NCBI GenBank assembly: GCA_003022005.1
Contig: PXRQ01000103.1
Coordinates: 1-10,936, forward strand
From: Halobacteriales archaeon QS_5_70_15
GTDB lineage: Archaea; Halobacteriota; Halobacteria; Halobacteriales; Haloarculaceae
Direction: 5' to 3'
Length of the DNA: 10,936 nt
The position numbers and the translations under genes are program-made. A model generated the notes under the pieces. That model did no database searches, had not been told where the DNA came from, and saw nothing but the letters and a program-made list of their open reading frames with translations. Shown in pieces: positions 1-6,197 of this stretch. Position 1 is the first letter of the stretch. Every line of letters begins with the position of its first letter.

Positions 1-897
1 GGCGTAGTCGTACGCGCCCGGGGTGACCAGCATCGTCTGGAGGACGTAGTTCTTCGGGACCCCCCCACCGACGACCACCGCGCCCGCCCGCTCGGCGTCG
101 TAGGCCAGGTCGTTCAGCGGGCTCATGTCCCCGAGCGCGTCGAGCGCGAACGGCGCGACCTGCGAGCGGAGCCACGCCTGCAGCCCCAGCACGGAGTCCT
201 GGATCGCGGGGACGTGGACCGGGACGTCGTGCTCGTAGGCCGCGGCGGCGATGCCGGGGTCCTCCTCGATCCCCTCGCGCTCGTTCACCTCGGCGTTGGC
301 CCGGCCGAGTTCCCGGGCGAACGCCGCGATGCTGACCGTCCCGTCCCCTTCCGCGGCCCGCTCTTCCACCGCGGGGAACACCTCCGCGCGGAGGTGTTCC
401 TCGAACAGGGTGAAGTGCTCCTGCGGGAGGTAGACGTTGTAGATGCGGTCGACCGCCTCGTCCCTGAGCTGTTCGTCGTGCTCGCGCATCGTCTTTCCCG
501 GCTGGAGGTCCCTCCCGTGGTGGTGTTTGCCCCCGACCGCCTCGATAGCGTCGTGGGTGAGATTCGCGCCGGTGGTCACCAGCGCGTCGACGTGGCCCGC
601 GCGGATCAGGTCAGCGACGATCCGGCGCATCCCCGCGGGGACCATCGCGCCCGCGAGGCCGAAGAAGTTCGTCACCGAGGGGTCGCCGAGCATCTCCGCG
701 TACACCTCGACCGCCTCGTGGAGTTCGGCCGCGCCGATGCCGGCCCGCCCGTACTGCTCGACTAGTTCCGCGACGGACATCCCCGCGCTCACCTCCACGT
801 GACCGACGGGGTCGTGTCCGAACTCCTCGCGGTCGGGCGCGTGGCCGCCGCCCTCGCCGCTCCCGTGCTCGCCGTCCGCTCCGCGGTCGTCGGTCAT
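1..897 (-). CDS. dys: Deoxyhypusine synthase, C-terminus cut by window edge
   Basis: The minus strand from ATG at 897 stays open to base 1 and gives 299 residues with no stop. Deoxyhypusine synthase makes the first modification step on the conserved lysine of translation factor aIF5A, in the cytoplasm. Recognised segments are SVTNFFGLAGAMVPAGMR (about 74-91), VTTGAN (107-112), RIYNVYLP (151-158), the stretch around HVPAIQDSVLG (228-238), DALGDMSPLND (253-263) and the NAD-site-like GGGVPKN (277-283). The family's catalytic lysine lies further C-terminal, so it cannot be checked here; I estimate 50-60 residues are missing. Residues 1-35 are a polar Gly/Asp/Glu-rich leader, so a later start such as ATG at M40 is possible. 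A weak TATA-like TTCAAG about 26 nt upstream fits a leaderless start at 897. The next gene is divergent. The coding sequence contains a perfect 26-bp palindrome at 375-400. Confidence 0.93.
   Translation of the reverse strand, partial: MTDDRGADGEHGSGEGGGHAPDREEFGHDPVGHVEVSAGMSVAELVEQYGRAGIGAAELHEAVEVYAEMLGDPSVTNFFGLAGAMVPAGMRRIVADLIRAGHVDALVTTGANLTHDAIEAVGGKHHHGRDLQPGKTMREHDEQLRDEAVDRIYNVYLPQEHFTLFEEHLRAEVFPAVEERAAEGDGTVSIAAFARELGRANAEVNEREGIEEDPGIAAAAYEHDVPVHVPAIQDSVLGLQAWLRSQVAPFALDALGDMSPLNDLAYDAERAGAVVVGGGVPKNYVLQTMLVTPGAYDYA
375..400. repeat. Perfect 26-bp palindrome inside dys
   Basis: The 13-base left arm GGAACACCTCCGC is followed at once by its exact reverse complement with no spacer; symmetry ends at bases 374 and 401. 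On the coding strand it lies over the codons for EHLRAEVF (about residues 167-174). It could form a cruciform or hairpin, or be a two-fold symmetric protein site, or be a coincidence of Ala/Arg/Glu codons in GC-rich DNA. Confidence 0.9.
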
Positions 898-920
898 ACC
901 TCCACCTCCGTCGGCGGCCG

Positions 921-926
921 CTTGAA
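921..926 (-). promoter_or_regulatory. Weak TATA-like box for dys
   Basis: On the minus strand TTCAAG is centred about 26 nt upstream of the ATG at 897, the spacing expected for a leaderless haloarchaeal transcript. The match to a consensus archaeal box is poor; position is the main support. The rest of 898-1051 shows only GC-rich sequence apart from the box of the divergent gene. Confidence 0.3.
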
Positions 927-1022
927 CCGCCCGGTCCGTGTCGGCCCGACGCCGGGACGGGGGTGGCCCGCGCGACGGGGCTCCGAGTGCTCGGTACGCG
1001 GCGGTGAGGTCCCCGAGGGGAC

Positions 1023-1028
1023 TTTACC
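1023..1028 (+). promoter_or_regulatory. TATA-like box for the winged-helix gene
   Basis: TTTACC is the only AT-rich stretch in otherwise very GC-rich spacer and is centred about 27 nt before the ATG at 1052. This is the usual geometry for a leaderless haloarchaeal mRNA. It sits between GGGG and CCCC runs. It supports choosing 1052 over the longer upstream reading frame. Confidence 0.5.
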
Positions 1029-1051
1029 CCCGGCGGGACAACCCCCCGGAC

Positions 1052-1438
1052 ATGCCCATCGGACCCGATGAGTGGGCGTCGGGCCGGACGGACGCCGTCG
1101 ACGAGCCGGAGAGCGCGGTCAAGGAGCGGCTGCTCGAGTTCCTCGAACTCAACTCAGGCAAGGCGTACACGGCCGACGAACTGGCGAAGGTGTACGCCAG
1201 AGAGGTGGCCGGCGACGCCATCGCGGGCGAGGACCCCTCCGAGAGCAGGCCCGCCGCGCCTGACCACGGTATGTTCGAGCGGTTCCTCGGGCGGCTGAAC
1301 GAGACCGTCTTCAGGCGTTCGGGCCGGGTGAAGTCCGCGCTCGAGGAGCTCGAGTCCGAGGGCCACGTCGAGTCGAAGACGATCGAGCGCGGCGACGGCA
1401 GGCCCACCTACTACCGCATCCGGCAGGACCGGCAGTAG
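1052..1438 (+). CDS. Small winged-helix-like protein, function unknown
   Basis: 128 residues, acidic, cytoplasmic, with no membrane segment. I do not recognise a named family. The N-terminal half has a helical stretch (SAVKERLLEFLELN, about 22-35) followed by a KAYTADELAKVYARE segment that looks like a helix-turn-helix. The C-terminal part (RRSGRVKSALEELESEGHVE, then an ERGDGRPTYYRI hairpin) looks like a recognition helix and wing ending in a beta strand. A winged-helix nucleic-acid-binding fold is inferred, not shown by a motif. The reading frame stays open upstream to about 938, but the TATA-like box about 27 nt before ATG 1052 and the Arg/Pro-rich, shadow-like composition of the upstream part favour 1052. 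It is divergent from dys and convergent with the next gene, with 24 bp between the stops. Confidence 0.75.
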   Translation: MPIGPDEWASGRTDAVDEPESAVKERLLEFLELNSGKAYTADELAKVYAREVAGDAIAGEDPSESRPAAPDHGMFERFLGRLNETVFRRSGRVKSALEELESEGHVESKTIERGDGRPTYYRIRQDRQ

Positions 1439-1462
1439 CGTCCGACGTCGCGGCCCCCGGGA

Positions 1463-1972
1463 TCAGAGCTCGACGTCGCTCTCCGGCTCGTCCAGTTCCC
1501 AGAGCAGTTCCGGAAGGAACGCGTCGAGGTGCTCTATCACCCGGCGCTCGGAGACACCCAGTCCCTCGCAGTGCTCGCGTGCGCTGTCCCGGACGTCGAC
1601 GTGTATCTCGTCGTCCTCGACGGTCACCGCGAGCGGGAACACCGAGCACCGCGTCGGCTTCCAGTCGTGTTCGGCGTGGAGCGCACAGAGGCCGTCCTCG
1701 CGGAGGAAGTAGCACGCCATCCCGTCCTCGCCGACGTGGTCCTCGCGGGCTTTCTCCTCCTTCCGGACGAAGTCCCGCCCCCTGAACCCCTCGACGACGC
1801 CGCTGATCGACTCCCGCGCGGCGAGCTCCAGCAGGTCCTTCTCGTAGAGGAGGACGCCGTGGTGACAGCACCACGTACACTCGTCGACGCACTCGAAGGT
1901 CAGCGAGGGGTCGAAGTCGACGACGGCGTATCGGCTCGGGTGGACCTCGACGCGCGGCCCGTCCGTGTTCAC
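1463..1972 (-). CDS. YkgJ-type cysteine-cluster protein (putative Zn/Fe binding)
   Basis: 169 residues from a GTG start at 1972. The pattern C28-x3-C32-x2-C35-C36 near the N-terminus, with later cysteines at 87, 96, 109 and 135, matches the YkgJ / CxxCxxCC family, proposed to chelate zinc or an iron-sulphur cluster. Flanking features typical of that family are the CVDECTWCCHHGVLL segment, then ACYFLREDGLCALHAEHDWKPTRCSVFPL, where the later cysteines fall. Eight cysteines in a soluble acidic protein would suit two metal sites or one larger cluster. The biochemical role of the family is not settled, so I give no reaction. The gene lies 58 bp downstream of tfs in the same direction and could be read through from it. 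I see no convincing TATA box in the gap, only a weak GGAAAGAG about 30 nt upstream. Confidence 0.85.
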   Translation of the reverse strand: MNTDGPRVEVHPSRYAVVDFDPSLTFECVDECTWCCHHGVLLYEKDLLELAARESISGVVEGFRGRDFVRKEEKAREDHVGEDGMACYFLREDGLCALHAEHDWKPTRCSVFPLAVTVEDDEIHVDVRDSAREHCEGLGVSERRVIEHLDAFLPELLWELDEPESDVEL

Positions 1973-2030
1973 GGTTTACGGTGGGTCGGTCGGACGGAAG
2001 GCTCTTTCCCACCAGGGCCCACGGGTGGGC

Positions 2031-2351
2031 TCAACTGTACCCCCGCCACCGGTGGCCACACTCCGTGCACTTGAAGAAGCGCGTCGGGGGTTCGTCCGCG
2101 CTCCCAGTCTGCTTGATCGTGTACCACGCGCGATGGTTGCCGCAGTCCTCGCAGCGAACTTCGGCCGTGGGCTTGCCCTCGTCTGCGGCCTCCGGGTCGG
2201 ACTCGATGACGTCGTCGTCGGCCTGTTCCTCCGTGGAGACGTACTGTTCGGCCATCTCCTCGTCCTTCCGTTCCTCCGCTCCGCAGGACGAACAGACCAT
2301 GCGGTCGCCGTCCGTGTGCATCAGCGAGCCGCACTCGGGACAGAACTGCAT
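2031..2351 (-). CDS. tfs: Transcription factor S (TFIIS-like cleavage factor)
   Basis: 106 residues, the usual size for archaeal TFS. It binds RNA polymerase and stimulates cleavage of backtracked RNA, rescuing stalled complexes. The N-terminal zinc ribbon uses C4, C7, C20 and C23. An acidic linker (about 28-62) follows. The C-terminal TFIIS-type zinc ribbon uses C67, C70, C95 and C98, and the hairpin between the cysteine pairs carries the catalytic acidic pair D86-E87 in a SADEPPTRFF context. The residue before SADE is Gly rather than the Arg of eukaryotic TFIIS (RSADE). The acidic pair is intact, so the protein should be active. A TATA-like CTTTTGT sits 26-30 nt before the ATG, pointing to a leaderless transcript of its own. 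It lies 87 bp downstream of the KaiC-like gene and 58 bp upstream of the YkgJ-type gene, all on the same strand. Confidence 0.93.
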   Translation of the reverse strand: MQFCPECGSLMHTDGDRMVCSSCGAEERKDEEMAEQYVSTEEQADDDVIESDPEAADEGKPTAEVRCEDCGNHRAWYTIKQTGSADEPPTRFFKCTECGHRWRGYS

Positions 2352-2376
2352 GTCACCGGCGTAGCGACCCGAGCGA

Positions 2377-2382
2377 CAAAAG
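2377..2382 (-). promoter_or_regulatory. TATA-like box for tfs
   Basis: The minus strand reads CTTTTGT in an otherwise GC-rich spacer, 26-30 nt before the tfs ATG at 2351. The spacing suits a leaderless transcript; the sequence is a weak match to the haloarchaeal consensus. Confidence 0.4.
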
Positions 2383-2438
2383 CGACCCGGAGAGGGCCGA
2401 CGCGGGACCCGTCGCCCCGGGCCGGTAGCCCGCGGGCC

Positions 2439-3275
2439 TCACCTGATCTTCCGGATGTCGCTGATGTCGAACCCGGAGTCGCCGATCTCCGTCTCGAACC
2501 TGACGATGTCCTCCTCCTCGATCCGCGAGAGGACGCCCCGGAACTGCTTGACCACCATCGTCCGGGTCCGGGCGGACCCACCGGACTCCCACTCGAACAG
2601 GAGCGTCCCGTCGGCGGCGTCGCTGAGCTGCCCGTGCTCCTGGGGGGTGAGCGTCTCGTGGTTGACGTGCGCGAGGACGAGCGCGTTCCAGTCGAACGCC
2701 GCCCGCGAGATGCCCTTCAGTATGACCGGGACGTCGCCCCATGAGAGCTCCCGGCTGCTCGAGCTCACCAGGTCGGTGATCGAGTCGATCACGACCAGGT
2801 TCTCCGCGGCGTTCTCCGTCAGCTGCTCCCCCAGCGCCTCCGCGACCGACGTCCGGTCGTTGGCCGAGCCCAGATCGACCACGTTGGCCGTCCGCGCCCC
2901 ATACCACTCCCGGGGCACCGGCGAGAGCCGGAAGTACTCGGTCGCGAGGTCCTGAAAGCGGATGTTCGCGCCGGCCCCCTCGACGAGCTCCGAGTCCAGC
3001 GCCAGCTCCATCTCCGCTCTCACCTGGCGCTCGTCGGCCGTGAACGAGAGGTAGTGGACCTCTGACGGTGCCCTGGCGGACTCGTCGAGGCTGCCGTAGT
3101 AGAGGTCGAACAGCTCCGGGTCCCCCTCGACCAGCCCGTTCATCACCGCACTCGTGTAGAGGAACTCCCGGGCACCCGCCCCGGCCTCGCCCGAAACGAG
3201 GACGACGCTGCCGGCCGGCGACCCACCCCCGATGGTGCTGTCGAGGCGGCGGATACCGAACGGGATGCGGTCCAT
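2439..3275 (-). CDS. RecA/KaiC-like (RAD55-type) protein with degenerate Walker A
   Basis: 278 residues, soluble and acidic. The overall plan is a KaiC/RAD55-like RecA domain: N-terminal IPFGIRRLDSTIGGGSPAGSVVLVSGE (residues 4-30), a Walker B-like strand NLVVIDSITDLV with D164, then LVLAHVNHE (about 199-207), and a C-terminal strand region with RTMVVKQFRG. The P-loop position reads GEAGAGAREF (29-38) where active KaiC proteins have GEPGTGKTTF, so the ATP-binding lysine is Ala35 and the following Thr is Arg36. Normal ATP hydrolysis is therefore doubtful. I recall this type as a haloarchaeal family of HTR-like / KaiC-like proteins, but its role is unknown to me. A strong TATA box (TTTTTAAA) lies about 25 nt before the ATG, so the mRNA is probably leaderless. 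tfs follows on the same strand after 87 bp. Confidence 0.85.
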   Translation of the reverse strand: MDRIPFGIRRLDSTIGGGSPAGSVVLVSGEAGAGAREFLYTSAVMNGLVEGDPELFDLYYGSLDESARAPSEVHYLSFTADERQVRAEMELALDSELVEGAGANIRFQDLATEYFRLSPVPREWYGARTANVVDLGSANDRTSVAEALGEQLTENAAENLVVIDSITDLVSSSSRELSWGDVPVILKGISRAAFDWNALVLAHVNHETLTPQEHGQLSDAADGTLLFEWESGGSARTRTMVVKQFRGVLSRIEEEDIVRFETEIGDSGFDISDIRKIR

Positions 3276-3296
3276 ACGGGCAGTCCGTGACCTCCG

Positions 3297-3304
3297 TTTA
3301 AAAA
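3297..3304 (-). promoter_or_regulatory. Strong TATA box for the KaiC-like gene
   Basis: TTTTTAAA on the minus strand is the clearest archaeal box A in the window. It is centred about 25 nt upstream of the ATG at 3275, typical of leaderless haloarchaeal transcription. The remaining gap up to the usp stop (3305-3466) is GC-rich and shows no open frame I believe in. Confidence 0.75.
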
Positions 3305-3466
3305 CCTCGGAGCCGGCTCACGACCGGAGCCAGCCCTCCACGGCGGCGGTTCGGTCGGCTCGGGGCTCGTGGCCTCCGCCGAGGGGTCGTCGCGTCGCCG
3401 ACGGCCGGGGATTCGTGACCGGAGAGGAACGACCGGATGGCCGGGGCGGATCCGTCGATGGGCGGC

Positions 3467-3784
3467 CTACTTCCTCTCCTCGTTCGTCCCGAACGAGCGC
3501 TCGCGGAGGGTCCGCTTGCGGGCCCGCTCGGCCAGCAGCACCGAGCAGTCGACGTTATCGACCGCGTTCATGACGAGCGACCCGGAGACGAGCCGCCGGA
3601 GCAGGCCCCGCTCGGTCGCCCCGAAGATCACCGTCATCGCGTCCTCGGCGGCCCGCTCGATGGCCGTCCCGACGTCGCCCGTCTCGACCCGGACTTCGGC
3701 GTCCGCGGGACCGTGCTCGGCGGCCAACCCCTCGAGGAACGCCTCGCCGGCCGCCCGCTCCTCCGCGACGTGCAGTAGCGTCAC
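3467..3784 (-). CDS. Universal stress protein, C-terminal piece as read
   Basis: The 3' part of the broken usp locus. From GTG 3784 it gives 105 residues beginning MTLLHVAEE and ending with a basic-acidic tail, covering the later two thirds of a Usp domain. The nucleotide-loop-like segment GATERGLLRRLVSGS lies at about 70-84. Its GTG overlaps the stop of the upstream piece (GTGA), so re-initiation is possible. The domain lacks its first beta strand, so this piece is unlikely to be a free-standing gene by design. Confidence 0.5.
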   Translation of the reverse strand: MTLLHVAEERAAGEAFLEGLAAEHGPADAEVRVETGDVGTAIERAAEDAMTVIFGATERGLLRRLVSGSLVMNAVDNVDCSVLLAERARKRTLRERSFGTNEERK

Positions 3785-4563
3785 CTCCGAGCCGAACTGG
3801 GCGCGGAGGTGGTTCGCGACCGTCGCCGAGAGGTCCGAGTCCGGCCCCCCGCGGTCGGGACGAGCACCCGCTCGGGGTCGAACCCGCGGTCCTTCAGCAC
3901 GAGGAAGTCACACGGGACGTCGCCGGTGATCTCGTCGATACTCGATTCCGCGCGTGAGCCGCCGCTCTGTCCCCAGCCCATCACGACCATGTCGGCGTCG
4001 TGGGTCCGCGCGGCGCCGAGGATCTCCCCGACCCCGCGGTAGGAGACGATGGTGTGGGTCTCGACGTCGCCGGCCGTCCCGTTCCCGTCGGTGTCCGGCC
4101 CGTCCTCGACCCGGTAGCGGTCGGCGGCCCCCTCGTGGTCGGTACCGGGGTCCGGCAGCGCCACGACCGGCCGGTCCGACTCCGTGACCAGCGACAGCGC
4201 GACGTCCCCCGTGAGCAGGCGGACGAGTCGTCCCCCGCCCCGCGGCGTGAAGCCGATGGCCGAGGCGTCGTGGTCCCGGCCGGCATCGAGGATGGTCCCG
4301 ACCACGTCGACGCCGTAGCGGAGGTCCGTCTCGACCGGGTCGAGCACCTCCCGGACGGCGTCGAACGCCCGCTCGGCCTCCGCCTCGACCTCCCCCATCG
4401 GCGCCTCGTCGGGGGCGCCGCCGGCCTTCTCGACGACGGAGACGACCACGACCCGCTGTGGGTCGTCGACGTGTGGGGCGAGCGCCCGCGCGGACGCCTC
4501 GGCGTCCGGGGCGTTCGCCACCGCCAGCAGCGGGCGGGCGAGCAGGCCGTCGCGTCCGGTCAC
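3781..4563 (-). CDS. Universal stress protein, N-terminal piece as read
   Basis: The uninterrupted 5' part of the broken usp locus: 260 residues from GTG 4563, of which residues 1-240 are genuine Usp sequence and about 241-260 are out-of-frame. If the frameshift is real, this truncated product still carries one complete and one partial Usp domain. No ATG lies in frame nearby. An upstream 20-codon frame starting at ATG 4622 stops with a TGA overlapping this GTG, which supports 4563 as the start. Confidence 0.6.
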   Translation of the reverse strand: MTGRDGLLARPLLAVANAPDAEASARALAPHVDDPQRVVVVSVVEKAGGAPDEAPMGEVEAEAERAFDAVREVLDPVETDLRYGVDVVGTILDAGRDHDASAIGFTPRGGGRLVRLLTGDVALSLVTESDRPVVALPDPGTDHEGAADRYRVEDGPDTDGNGTAGDVETHTIVSYRGVGEILGAARTHDADMVVMGWGQSGGSRAESSIDEITGDVPCDFLVLKDRGFDPERVLVPTAGGRTRTSRRRSRTTSAPSSARR

Positions 4564-4627
4564 GCGCGCTCACCGCCGCCGGGTGGCGGTCGTTCGCGCT
4601 CCGTGTCCTGTCGAGGTCTCATACGTG

Positions 4628-4645
4628 CCCGTCTAAACGGACGGG
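4628..4645. promoter_or_regulatory. Inverted repeat around a TATA-like box, usp-trkA gap
   Basis: CCCGTC, six bases TAAACG, then GACGGG: perfect 6-base arms. The minus strand reads GTTTAGA across the centre, a possible usp TATA box that would place the transcript start near 4609, within a short leader before GTG 4563. Symmetric arms around a box suggest an operator, but short GC-rich repeats arise by chance. The divergent gap 4564-4835 (272 bp) otherwise holds only tiny open frames and no clear trkA promoter. Confidence 0.35.
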
Positions 4646-4835
4646 GTTCTACGGTTCGCGTCGAGGTCCGCGTGGTCCGCCGATTCGCGCGTTCGCCCGT
4701 GTGTTACGTGTCGTTCCCCCCGACAGCCGTGTGAGCGATGGTTCCTTCGACGGCCACGCGAGCGATGACCGCCTAGCGGATGGAAACCGACTTGTGGCCG
4801 GCCTCCCACGCCGGTTCCATGCAGAAGGGGTTCCC

Positions 4836-6167
4836 GTGCGTGTCGTGATCGTCGGCGCCGGCGAGGTCGGGTCGAACATCGCCGCAGGCCTCGCCGACAG
4901 TCACGACGTCGTCGTGATCGACAAGGACGCCTCGCTCGTGGACGAACTCACCTACGACCGGGACGTGCTCGCCGTGCACGGCGACGGGACCGACATCGAC
5001 GTGCTCCGGGAGGCGGGCATCGCCGAGTCGGACATGCTCATCGCGAGCACCGACGTCGACGAGACGAACATCGTCGTCTGCGGGACGGCGGACGTGCTCT
5101 GTGACGCGTTCACGATCGCCCGGGTGAAGCGCCCCCAGTTCCTCCGGACGTGGGAGAACGAGCGGCGGGCGTTCGGCGTGGAATTCATGGTCTGTACGGA
5201 CCTGCTCGCGGCGGAGAACATCGTGGGGGTCATCGGGCTCCCCACCGCCCGCGACGTCGACACGTTCGCCGACGGGCTGGTCCAGATGGCCGAGTTCGAG
5301 ATCCCAGCGGAGTCGCCCGTCTCGAACCAGACGGTCAGCGAGGCCGACCGGTTCGACTCGCTCACCTTCGCCGCGATCATCCGCGGGGAGGAGATCGTCT
5401 TCCCCGCCGGTGAGACCGTCATCGAGCCCGGCGACGAGGTGATCGTCATCGGCTCGCCGGACGCGGCCCGGGAGTTCTCGACCGCCATCTCCCCCGAGGA
5501 GGGCCGGCCGAGGGACGTGGTCATCGTCGGGGGGAGCGAGATCGGCTACCAGACCGTCCGGCTGCTCGAGAAGCGCGGGTTCAAGCCGCGGCTGGTCGAG
5601 CAGGACCCCGACCGGGCCCGCTGGCTCGCCGAGCAGCTCCCGAAGACCACAGTACTAGAGTCCGACGCGACCGACCAGGCGTTCTTGGAGCGCGAGCGCA
5701 TCGGCGACGCCGACCTGCTCCTGGCGACGCTGGACAGCGAGCAGCAGAACCTGCTGGCGACCCTGCTGGCCAAGCGGCTCGGCGTCGACCGCACCGTCGC
5801 GGTCGTCGACACGGGGGCGTTCGCGGACCTGTTCGAGGCCGTCGGCGTCGACGTCGCCGTCTCGCCCCGCGAGGCGACCGCCGAGGAGATCACCCGGTTC
5901 ACCCGCGCCCAGCGCGCGGAGAACGTCGCGCTCATCGACGGCGACCGCGCCGAGGTGATGGAGGTCGAGATCGACGCGGAGAGCGCCATCGCCGGCCGCT
6001 CGATCCGCGAGTTCGTGCCCGACCTCCCCGACGGGGTCGTCGTCGGCGCGATCACCAGGGGCGGGCGGCTCACCACTCCCCGCGGGGACACCGTCGTCGA
6101 GCCGGACGACCACGTCGTCCTCTTCGCGGACGCGGACGCCGTCGAGGACCTCGCGGCGGCGATATGA
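4836..6167 (+). CDS. trkA: Trk potassium uptake protein TrkA, two RCK domains
   Basis: 443 residues, a standard TrkA length. It is the cytoplasmic, nucleotide-binding regulator that assembles as a ring beneath TrkH and gates K+ flow. Order: RCK-N1 with Rossmann loop VGAGEVGSNIA (6-16) and acidic D29 at the end of strand 2; RCK-C1 (about 140-218); RCK-N2 with VVIVGGSEIGYQT (228-240) and E255; RCK-C2 (about 362-443). Both nucleotide loops look intact. The GTG at 4836 puts the first beta strand (RVVIVGAG) directly at the N-terminus as in the family. The in-frame GTG at 4731 would add 35 unconvincing residues. No good Shine-Dalgarno or TATA box is seen just upstream. A 9-codon frame (ATG 4819 to TGA 4848) overlaps the start out of frame. 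trkH follows after 30 bp, so the two are probably co-transcribed. Confidence 0.95.
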   Translation: MRVVIVGAGEVGSNIAAGLADSHDVVVIDKDASLVDELTYDRDVLAVHGDGTDIDVLREAGIAESDMLIASTDVDETNIVVCGTADVLCDAFTIARVKRPQFLRTWENERRAFGVEFMVCTDLLAAENIVGVIGLPTARDVDTFADGLVQMAEFEIPAESPVSNQTVSEADRFDSLTFAAIIRGEEIVFPAGETVIEPGDEVIVIGSPDAAREFSTAISPEEGRPRDVVIVGGSEIGYQTVRLLEKRGFKPRLVEQDPDRARWLAEQLPKTTVLESDATDQAFLERERIGDADLLLATLDSEQQNLLATLLAKRLGVDRTVAVVDTGAFADLFEAVGVDVAVSPREATAEEITRFTRAQRAENVALIDGDRAEVMEVEIDAESAIAGRSIREFVPDLPDGVVVGAITRGGRLTTPRGDTVVEPDDHVVLFADADAVEDLAAAI

Positions 6168-6178
6168 GCGCCGGCGCA

Positions 6179-6194
6179 GCGGTATCGAAACCGC
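6179..6194. repeat. Small stem-loop between trkA and first trkH
   Basis: GCGGT, six-base loop ATCGAA, then ACCGC. It fills half of the 30-bp gap and ends 3 bases before the trkH ATG at 6198. In an mRNA it could fold next to the start codon and affect translation of trkH relative to trkA. With 5-bp arms, chance is a fair explanation. Confidence 0.35.
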
Positions 6195-6197
6195 CCG

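Larger units (their letters stand above)
3467..4563 (-). pseudogene. Universal stress protein, frameshifted (full locus)
   Basis: A Usp-family protein linked to the trk genes, interrupted by one missing base. From GTG at 4563 the frame encodes a first Usp domain (about 8-137, with the GFTPRGGGRLVRLLTGD loop) and a second, partial one (about 170-224, VVMGWGQ and CDFLVLK), then RVLVPTAGG, the start of a third. At the six-G run (bases 3845-3850, C on the plus strand) the frame is lost and 20 Arg/Ser/Thr-rich residues precede a stop. One base over, the sequence continues as PDSDLSATVANHLRAQFGSE and on to GATERGLLRRLVSGS. The locus is 1097 nt; adding one base gives 1098 nt, or 365 residues. Usp proteins bind ATP or AMP, and some regulate cation transporters. 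Causes could be a sequencing error, a real mutation, or frameshifting on G_GGG_GGC. It is divergent from trkA. Confidence 0.8.

Noticed and set aside
214..1071. Plus-strand open frames opposite and beyond dys
   Set aside because: They are antisense to deoxyhypusine synthase, whose conserved motifs are intact on the minus strand. Their products have shadow-like composition.
2031..2351. Missing Arg in the TFS hairpin (GSADE instead of RSADE) as a sign of an inactive factor
   Set aside because: The catalytic Asp86-Glu87 and all eight zinc cysteines are present, and I recall similar variants in other haloarchaeal TFS proteins, so this looks like normal lineage variation.
4000..4734. Plus-strand open frame of 244 codons opposite usp
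   Set aside because: Antisense to recognisable Usp sequence and ends without relation to any promoter; no motif.
4731..4835. Longer trkA from the in-frame GTG at 4731
   Set aside because: It would place 35 residues without family resemblance before the first Rossmann strand, which begins TrkA proteins; GTG 4836 gives the standard 443-residue length.
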